Shown: in pieces, positions 1 through 4,732 of the stretch
How positions within the stretch are numbered: position 1 is the stretch's first letter
How the letters are laid out: each line of letters opens with the position of its first letter
Assembly: GCA_017935805.1 (NCBI GenBank)
Contig: JAGBGV010000323.1
Span: forward strand, 1-6,462
Reading direction: 5' to 3'
DNA length: 6,462 bases
Source: Clostridia bacterium
Lineage (GTDB): Bacteria > Bacillota_A > Clostridia > Oscillospirales > CAG-272
The notes under the pieces: generated by a model
Seen by the model: the letters and a program-made list of their open reading frames with translations, nothing else
Databases searched by the model: none
Told to the model about the DNA's origin: nothing
Translations under genes and position numbers: made by a program

Positions 1-121
1 GGTTGATATCAAAAACTCCGCAAAGCTCGGTTACATCCTTGAGCTCCTCTGATGCCATAGGCTTAGCATACATCCAAAGGGCACGTGAGGATGAACCTGC
101 AAATACATATCTCTTCTTCAT
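1..121 (-). CDS. N-terminus of a probable Gfo/Idh/MocA-family NAD(P)-dependent oxidoreductase (partial)
   Basis: Only the first 40 codons are present; the gene runs off the left edge. The protein begins MKKRYVFAGSSSRALWMYAK, and the visible part ends with CGVFDIN. A first beta strand running into a glycine/serine turn with Arg (G9-SSS-R13), followed about 25 residues later by a second strand ending in an acidic residue (VFD38), is the start of a Rossmann NAD(P)-binding fold. The wording is typical of Gfo/Idh/MocA dehydrogenases, which act on sugars, inositols and related substrates. Substrate and cofactor cannot be told from this fragment. The start is supported by an AAAGGA ribosome binding site at 131-136, nine bases upstream, and by a good promoter at 164-192. 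It forms a separate transcription unit from the catalase gene, with a terminator between them. The family call rests on a short fragment and is moderate. Confidence 0.62.
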   Translation of the reverse strand, partial: MKKRYVFAGSSSRALWMYAKPMASEELKDVTELCGVFDIN

Positions 122-163
122 AGTAGTTTGTCCTTTCATTATTTGTAAAAAACATACAAGGTC

Positions 164-192
164 ATTTTACCCCCGATAATGTCAAATGTCAA
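164..192 (-). promoter_or_regulatory. Sigma-A-type promoter for the partial oxidoreductase gene
   Basis: On the minus strand a perfect -35 box TTGACA (187-192) is followed by a 17-base spacer and a -10 box TAAAAT (164-169, 5 of 6 consensus). The start of transcription would fall near 157, giving a leader of about 36 bases with the AAAGGA ribosome binding site. A second TTGACA (180-185) lies inside the spacer, making a tandem TTGACAT repeat, but it has no -10 box at proper distance. Confidence 0.75.
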
Positions 193-202
193 TGAGTTTT
201 TA

Positions 203-245
203 GAAAAAAAGCAACAAAAAGTGCAAAGCTACACACCTTGCACTT
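203..245 (-). terminator. Rho-independent terminator after the manganese catalase gene
   Basis: Read on the minus strand, arms AAGTGCAA (245-238) and TTGCACTT (226-219) form an 8-bp perfect stem around an 11-base loop. They are followed at once by T-rich sequence with runs of five and seven T. The stem begins seven bases after the catalase stop codon. The next promoter starts only about ten bases beyond the T tract. Confidence 0.85.
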
Positions 246-252
246 CACATAT

Positions 253-918
253 TCATTTGAACGCCACTTCTTTGACTTTAGTGTCGGCAAAGCTGTCTGA
301 CGGAGACGGCTCTGACATACTGAAATACATTTTTGCCGCCTTGGTTGTGCCGAAATCTCGGTTTGAACCACTGTTCTGAACTTTGTTGAATGCCTCACGG
401 AACATGGCGTTATGTGCTTCCTCACGGTTTAGCAGAAAATCGATAGTCTCACGCACCTTTTTGTCCTCGATCTGACGGTAGAGATATTCGTAAACCACTT
501 TTGCCCGTTGCTCGGATGCTATGTTTGATAGCAGATCGGCACAAAGATCTCCTGTGACGGTAACATAATCTGCTGTCCACGAGTATCCGGAGGCGTTGAT
601 AAGACCGGGGTTGAGCCCAAGCTGGACGTGTGTCTGTATCTCTCCGTGAGGGACAGTTGTTGCGTTTACATCATGACCGTTGAGCAGATTGATGGTCTGT
701 GCCACCATTTCCATATGACCTAGCTCCTCTGCGGCAATATCGAGAAACAGATCTTTTATTTCCTGATCTTTGATGCGGAAGCTTTGTGACATATACTGCA
801 TAGCAGCCTTCAGTTCACCGTTGCCGCCTCCGAGCTGCTCCTGGAGAAGTGCGGCGTATTGGGGATTGGGCTTTTCAATAGCTACCGGGTGAAATAACGC
901 TTTTTCATGCTTGAACAT
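253..918 (-). CDS. Manganese (non-haem) catalase, CotJC-like
   Basis: This 221-residue protein belongs to the dimanganese catalase family, which converts hydrogen peroxide to water and oxygen. It begins MFKHEKALFHPVAIEKPNP, a hallmark start of the family. The family's metal ligands are all present: E35 (GGNGE), E65 and H68 (EELGH), E136 (ASEQRAK) and H169 (REEAH), with the second-shell glutamate E166. The four-helix ferritin-like core spans roughly residues 20-180; the tail 183-221 is polar and probably extended. It has no signal peptide, so it is cytosolic or, like CotJC of Bacillus, spore-coat associated. An in-frame ATG at 951 would add 11 residues, but it lacks a good ribosome binding site. 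The ATG at 918 has GAGGA seven bases upstream and restores the family's usual N-terminus, so I chose 918. The gene is a single transcription unit between two terminators. It probably gives peroxide tolerance to an anaerobe. Its start lies in a large inverted repeat. Confidence 0.92.
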   Translation of the reverse strand: MFKHEKALFHPVAIEKPNPQYAALLQEQLGGGNGELKAAMQYMSQSFRIKDQEIKDLFLDIAAEELGHMEMVAQTINLLNGHDVNATTVPHGEIQTHVQLGLNPGLINASGYSWTADYVTVTGDLCADLLSNIASEQRAKVVYEYLYRQIEDKKVRETIDFLLNREEAHNAMFREAFNKVQNSGSNRDFGTTKAAKMYFSMSEPSPSDSFADTKVKEVAFK

Positions 919-951
919 TAATTTATCCTCACTTTCTGTTTGTTCAAGCAT
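907..951 (-). promoter_or_regulatory. 11-bp inverted repeat around the catalase start codon (putative translational hairpin or operator)
   Basis: On the minus strand ATGCTTGAACA (951-941) and TGTTCAAGCAT (917-907) are perfect inverted copies separated by 23 bases (940-918). A G-U pair (952/906) could extend the stem. In the mRNA the ribosome binding site GAGGA would sit in the loop, and the UG of the start codon would be paired in the stem. That geometry suits control of translation initiation. As DNA it could equally be a repressor site. The repeat is seen directly; its role is inferred. Confidence 0.6.
926..930 (-). promoter_or_regulatory. Ribosome binding site deciding the catalase start
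   Basis: GAGGA (in the context GTGAGGAT) lies seven bases upstream of the ATG at 918. It selects this start over the in-frame upstream ATG at 951, which is itself part of an inverted-repeat arm and has only a poor GGTGG upstream. Confidence 0.8.
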
Positions 952-982
952 ATTATTCCACCGTACTTGCTTGGCTATACAT

Positions 983-1025
983 AAAAAGGAAAAACCGCAT
1001 CTGTCATTATGACTTTTGCGGTTTT
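983..1025 (-). terminator. Rho-independent terminator overlapping the 3' end of the GTPase-NYN gene
   Basis: On the minus strand AAAACCGCA (1025-1017) pairs perfectly with TGCGGTTTT (999-991) over 9 bp, followed by TCC and a run of five T. The 5' arm lies within the last codons of the GTPase-NYN gene, and its TAA stop (1009-1007) falls in the loop region. A short inner palindrome (GTCAT/ATGAC) could lengthen the stem. It isolates the gene from the catalase gene downstream. Confidence 0.82.
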
Positions 1026-3598
1026 CTTGTGTTTTTCTTCAGTTCCTTGAGTATTTCGTTGATCTCCTCATCAACTGAGGTGATCTCGCTCCAGAACTCT
1101 CTTGCGGACAGCCTGAGTACTCCCGAACGGAACGCTTGCAGCTGAATGAGTCCGTCGGATGTGACAACTCGCACGTTATAGTCGCGACCGATCTTGTCAA
1201 CGAATTTTTCAATGTAGGTGTCTCCAAGCTCGTCCTCTTTGGTGTAGACTACGTTTATGCCGTTGTAGTCGAACTTACGCTCAACCGAGCCTTTCACGTT
1301 GTATGCGTCAAAGACGACAACTATATCGCGCTTGGTAAATCCGTGGTAGTTTGCAAGAATGTCGCACAAGTCCCGCCGCGCCGTCTCAAGATCGTGCTCT
1401 GCAATAGCGGCAAGCTCATCGCAAGCAAAGATCACGTTATAGCCGTCGATGACATACAGTGATTTCTTGTATTTTTTAGTTTTGACATCGGGGAGATGAG
1501 CCTGTTCCTTCGGCTTTCCGTAAACGCGGCGCTTGATTGGTCCGAATTCGCGCTCCATTATGGCTTCAAGCTCTTTTTCGTCAATGTTTATATTCTGGTG
1601 TATTACTCGTGGGGTGGTGTCAATAAGTGACAAGTCTATTTCACCTTTGACCTCCGCCGCGCCGAGATGCATGTATTCAGTCACCTGCCACCAGGGAACA
1701 ACAAATCCGGCGCCGTGAGAGCAGAATACGGAGTCGGGAGTGTTGTCAAGATCCGCCTCAGGCTCGTAATTGAACTGGGCAATGACTTCTTCGCTGTTGT
1801 GGCAGGGGTAGTATCCGTCAACTCGACAGGAGAAACGTCCTTTTCCGTGTGTGTATGCCGCAACCTCCTTTGCGTAGTCCGCAAGAGTTGCAACGGGTGC
1901 GCGTCCTTTGAGTAGGGAAGTGCCTGGAGCGGACTCGTGCTCACTGAACGTTCCTTGGCGGGCAACAATGTCGGATATTGCTCGTCCGACACACTCTCCC
2001 GGAACTTCAAGTGTGAATGTGTAATAAGGTTCGAGTAATCGACATTTTCCGCGCTCGCGAAGCATCATGAGACCATGACGTACAGCGCGGTAAGTCGCTT
2101 CTCGGAAGTCGCCGCCGCTTGTGTGCTTTAGATGAGCTCTGCCGGAAACAAGGGTGATCTTTGCGTCTGTAAGCGGAGAGCCTGTCAGCACGCCGAGATG
2201 CTGTTTTGCCTCAAGGAAAAACATTACAAGTCTCTGCCAGTTGCGTTCAAAGTGGTTTTCGTCTGCTACTGTGTCAAATACCATGCCTGATCCTGCGGGT
2301 AACGGCTCTATAACCAGATGTACTTCAGAATAATGACGCAGAGGCTCGAAATGACCAACGCCCTCGCCGGATGCTGTGATCGTCTCTTTATACATGATCC
2401 GTCCATCGGCAAATGACACGTCGATACCGCAGCGCTCTTTGATGATACTAACGAGCACCTCACATTGAACTTGTCCCATAAGCTGTGCGTGTATCTCTCC
2501 GAAACGCTCATTCCAGACGATGTGCAGAAGTGGCTCTTCCTCCTCAAGCACCTTGAGCTTGGGCATCACCAATCGCGGGTCAGCCTCTTTTGGCAAAACT
2601 ATGCGATAATTCAGTACCGGCTCGAGATATGGAACGGACGATGCACTTTCACCACCGAGCCCCTGACCGATATATGTTCCCGAGAGCCCCATAACAGCGC
2701 ACACCTGACCTGCAGGACATGAGTCAAGAGGCTCGTATTTTGCGCCGGAGTAAGCTCTGATGCCTGTGATTTTTTCTTCAATTTGGTCGTCTTCTCCGAG
2801 GGGAGCGTATTTTAGCACCTGACGCTGCACCAGCTTCCCGCCTGTGATCTTCATATAGGTGATGCGTGCGCCGCCGACATCGTGTCCGATCTTGTAAACC
2901 CGAGCTGCGAACTCCTCGGGATATTTCTTCTCAACGGTGTATTTTTCAAGAGCTTCTACAAGCTTGTCTACACCTTCCATTTTCAAGCCGCTGCCGAAAA
3001 AGCAGGGGAACAGCTTACGTTCTGCTACGAGTCCGGAGATGTCGTTCTCTTTTACCTCTCCGCTTTCCATGAATCTGTCAAGCAGTTCTTCATCTGTCAT
3101 GGCAACCCGTTCTAAAAGATCTTCTTCGGTAGAAAAATCCACACAGGATGAGGAAAGATGAGCGGTGAGGTCGCGCATTATGAATTCTCTGTCGAATGAG
3201 GAGAGATCCATTTTGGTTACAAAAATAAAAGTAGGTACTGAATAACGCTCCAAGAGATGCCACAGGGTTTCTGTGTGAGCCTGAACACCCTCCGAACCGC
3301 TTATCACAAGGATCGCATAGTCGAGTACAGAGAGGGTGCGTTCTGCCTCTGCTGAAAAATCCACGTGACCGGGGGTGTCAAGCAGAGTGACCTTTATGTT
3401 CGGCGTTTCAAATATCGCCTGCTTGGAGAAAATTGTGATCCCGCGGTCTCTCTCAAGCTCATGTGTGTCAAGGTAAGTGTTGCGGTGATCTACACGACCA
3501 GCTTTTTTTATCTTACCTGTGGTGTAGAGCAAGGCTTCCGACAACGTCGTTTTACCTGCGTCAACATGAGCAAGGATCCCGATTACTTGATTCTTCAT
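1007..3598 (-). CDS. Tet(M)/EF-G-like translational GTPase fused to a C-terminal NYN (YacP/Rae1-like) ribonuclease domain
   Basis: An 863-residue cytosolic protein in two parts. Residues 1-610 follow the ribosomal-protection/EF-G plan: G1 AHVDAGKTT (10-18), switch I RGIT (52-55), G3 DTPGH with His78 (74-78), G4 TKMD (128-131, Thr in place of the usual Asn), G5 GSG (202-204), domain II from about 230, III from about 325, IV from about 405 and V from about 523. A connector (611-710) carries a CSHGAG...VVPW...YMHL motif (626-645), then a charged helix. Residues 711-840 match YacP/Rae1: IDGYN (D718), VVFDAYNVKG (D764), YTKEDELGDTYIEK (D793), VVTSD (D815), GVLRLSARE. Canonical Tet(M) ends near 639 residues, so the NYN part is an addition. 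The Tet(M) domain-IV loop (YSPVSTPADF as I recall it) reads AHLKHTSGGDF here, which argues against drug resistance. The start has AAAGGA five bases upstream; the gene has its own promoter and terminator. Inferred role: a GTP-dependent ribosome-binding factor that may cut mRNA in the A site. Confidence 0.9.
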   Translation of the reverse strand: MKNQVIGILAHVDAGKTTLSEALLYTTGKIKKAGRVDHRNTYLDTHELERDRGITIFSKQAIFETPNIKVTLLDTPGHVDFSAEAERTLSVLDYAILVISGSEGVQAHTETLWHLLERYSVPTFIFVTKMDLSSFDREFIMRDLTAHLSSSCVDFSTEEDLLERVAMTDEELLDRFMESGEVKENDISGLVAERKLFPCFFGSGLKMEGVDKLVEALEKYTVEKKYPEEFAARVYKIGHDVGGARITYMKITGGKLVQRQVLKYAPLGEDDQIEEKITGIRAYSGAKYEPLDSCPAGQVCAVMGLSGTYIGQGLGGESASSVPYLEPVLNYRIVLPKEADPRLVMPKLKVLEEEEPLLHIVWNERFGEIHAQLMGQVQCEVLVSIIKERCGIDVSFADGRIMYKETITASGEGVGHFEPLRHYSEVHLVIEPLPAGSGMVFDTVADENHFERNWQRLVMFFLEAKQHLGVLTGSPLTDAKITLVSGRAHLKHTSGGDFREATYRAVRHGLMMLRERGKCRLLEPYYTFTLEVPGECVGRAISDIVARQGTFSEHESAPGTSLLKGRAPVATLADYAKEVAAYTHGKGRFSCRVDGYYPCHNSEEVIAQFNYEPEADLDNTPDSVFCSHGAGFVVPWWQVTEYMHLGAAEVKGEIDLSLIDTTPRVIHQNINIDEKELEAIMEREFGPIKRRVYGKPKEQAHLPDVKTKKYKKSLYVIDGYNVIFACDELAAIAEHDLETARRDLCDILANYHGFTKRDIVVVFDAYNVKGSVERKFDYNGINVVYTKEDELGDTYIEKFVDKIGRDYNVRVVTSDGLIQLQAFRSGVLRLSAREFWSEITSVDEEINEILKELKKNTRKPQKS

Positions 3599-3631
3599 AG
3601 CGTTCCTTTACATTTGTTATTTCAAATAATT

Positions 3632-3660
3632 ATTATACCATAAAAAGCAATCAAAGTCTA
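3632..3660 (-). promoter_or_regulatory. Sigma-A-type promoter for the GTPase-NYN gene
   Basis: On the minus strand a -35 box TAGACT (3655-3660, 4 of 6 consensus) is followed by a 17-base spacer and a perfect -10 box TATAAT (3632-3637). The leader would be only about 25-30 bases, ending in AAAGGA (3604-3609). There is no room for the long attenuating leader with a leader peptide known upstream of tet(M). The promoter directly abuts the preceding terminator. Confidence 0.78.
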
Positions 3661-3703
3661 CAGCAAAACAAAAATCTCCCCGTTTTTAGCCGATTCGGGG
3701 AGA
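3661..3703 (-). terminator. Rho-independent terminator of the dnaX-ybaB-recR operon
   Basis: On the minus strand TCTCCCCG (3703-3696) pairs with CGGGGAGA (3682-3675), an 8-bp GC-rich stem with a 13-base loop. It is followed by TTTTTGTTTTG. It starts seven bases after the recR stop codon. Confidence 0.9.
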
Positions 3704-3710
3704 AATTATC

Positions 3711-4319
3711 TTATAGAATTGAGTATCTGCCCTCCATTGCACGGCGAAGGGTTACTTCATCCGCATATTCAAGGTCGCCGCCTACGGGAACACCGTTAGC
3801 AATTCTCGTTACCTTAACTCCAAGGGGAGAGATAAGCTTTGCAATGTACATAGCGGTAGCTTCACCTTCAACGGTGGGGTTTGTAGCGAGAATAAGTTCC
3901 TTAACGGGATGCTCCTCGTCGCCGATTCGTGCAATAAGCTCCTTGATTGTGAGACGGTCGGGAGTTATACCGCGCATTGGAGAGATCGTACCGTGGAGCA
4001 CATGGTAAACACCGCCAAACTGACGTGTCTTTTCAATAGCAAGCACGGCGCGAGGGTCCTCAACAACGCAGACGGTGGAGTGATCTCTTGTGTCGGAGTC
4101 GCAAATATCACAAGTGTCGTGTGTGGTTATGTTACAGCACACAGAGCACTTTTTTATTTCGGTTTTCGCAGAAATGATTGCCTGTGCGAAGTCATACGCT
4201 TCAGATTCTGTGAAATTCAGAACGCAAAAGGCATAACGGGCGGCAGATTTTTTACCTACGCCGTCCAGTTTGCGGAACATGTCCGTCAGCCTCTCGAGAG
4301 GCTCAATGTTTTCTGCCAT
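3711..4319 (-). CDS. recR: Recombination mediator protein RecR
   Basis: A 202-residue protein of normal RecR length. RecR acts with RecO (and RecF) to load RecA on single-stranded DNA at gaps and stalled forks. In order: an N-terminal helix-hairpin-helix (LDGVGKKSAARYAF, about 18-31); a four-cysteine zinc finger (C58, C61, C70, C73); a Toprim domain beginning STVCVVEDPR (81-90) and including NPTVEGEATA (147-156); and the conserved C-terminal RIANGVPVGGDLEYADEVTL segment (172-191). All key residues appear intact. The start codon follows the ybaB stop by only three bases, and no strong Shine-Dalgarno sequence precedes it (the upstream bases are GGTCTCTTCTAAGCC). Translation is therefore probably coupled to ybaB. 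This is the last gene of the operon, with a terminator immediately after it. Confidence 0.97.
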   Translation of the reverse strand: MAENIEPLERLTDMFRKLDGVGKKSAARYAFCVLNFTESEAYDFAQAIISAKTEIKKCSVCCNITTHDTCDICDSDTRDHSTVCVVEDPRAVLAIEKTRQFGGVYHVLHGTISPMRGITPDRLTIKELIARIGDEEHPVKELILATNPTVEGEATAMYIAKLISPLGVKVTRIANGVPVGGDLEYADEVTLRRAMEGRYSIL

Positions 4320-4322
4320 GGC

Positions 4323-4676
4323 TTAGAAGAGACCGGGCATACCGAGATTCAGGCTGCCGGTGATCTTGTTCATCTCTTCGTTGTTGGTGTCGTTAACCTT
4401 TTTGATAGCCTCGTTTACACCTGCTGTGAGAATGTCGGAGAGAGTTTCGATATCATCGGGGTCAACGATCTCAGGGTCGATGTCTATGCCAAGGATCTCA
4501 AGCTTACCGTTGATCTTTACGGTTACAACACCGCCGCCTGCCTTAACTTCATATTCACGTTCGTCAAGCTCGTCGCGGAGATTGTTCATATCCTCCTGCA
4601 TCTTCTGCGCCTGCTTGAGCATGCTTTGCATATTGGACGGACCGCCGCCAACGCCCTTTGGAAGTTTTGCTTTCAT
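4323..4676 (-). CDS. YbaB/EbfC family nucleoid-associated protein (YaaK)
   Basis: A 117-residue protein of the YbaB/EbfC family, small dimeric DNA-binding proteins coating the nucleoid, almost always encoded between dnaX and recR. A glycine-rich N-terminus (KGVGGGPSNM) leads into a long helix (MQSMLKQAQKMQEDMNNL, about 16-33). The family core follows: REYEVKAGGGVVTVKINGK (40-58), the ILGIDIDPEIVDPDD strand (61-75) and the helix ETLSDILTAGVNEAIKK (77-93). The C-terminus is short, Gly- and Met-containing (LGMPGLF). GAGGT (4685-4689) lies eight bases before the ATG. The gap after dnaX is 56 bp, with no terminator and no convincing promoter. The gene runs into recR with three bases between them. 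The precise cellular role of the family is still poorly defined. Confidence 0.95.
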   Translation of the reverse strand: MKAKLPKGVGGGPSNMQSMLKQAQKMQEDMNNLRDELDEREYEVKAGGGVVTVKINGKLEILGIDIDPEIVDPDDIETLSDILTAGVNEAIKKVNDTNNEEMNKITGSLNLGMPGLF

Positions 4677-4732
4677 GTTTATGTACCTCGTATATTTAGA
4701 AAATTTAATTCGGAATTATTGCGCCGCTTGTT

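Noticed and set aside
919..951. Eleven-codon N-terminal extension of the manganese catalase
   Set aside because: The upstream ATG has no good ribosome binding site, the family begins at MFKHEK, and the ATG is part of an inverted-repeat arm.
1136..1462. A 108-codon plus-strand open frame, and other plus-strand frames opposite the GTPase-NYN gene
   Set aside because: They are antisense to conserved coding sequence, overlap each other in different frames, and lack start signals or recognisable motifs.
1007..1468. NYN domain as a separate gene or a frameshift fusion artefact
   Set aside because: The frame is continuous through the connector, and I noticed no separate ribosome binding site and start before the NYN domain. 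The body and the domain have the same base composition style.
2080..2160. Tetracycline resistance gene tet(M)
   Set aside because: The protein is far longer, the drug-displacing loop is not conserved, there is no attenuator leader, and no transposon genes surround it.
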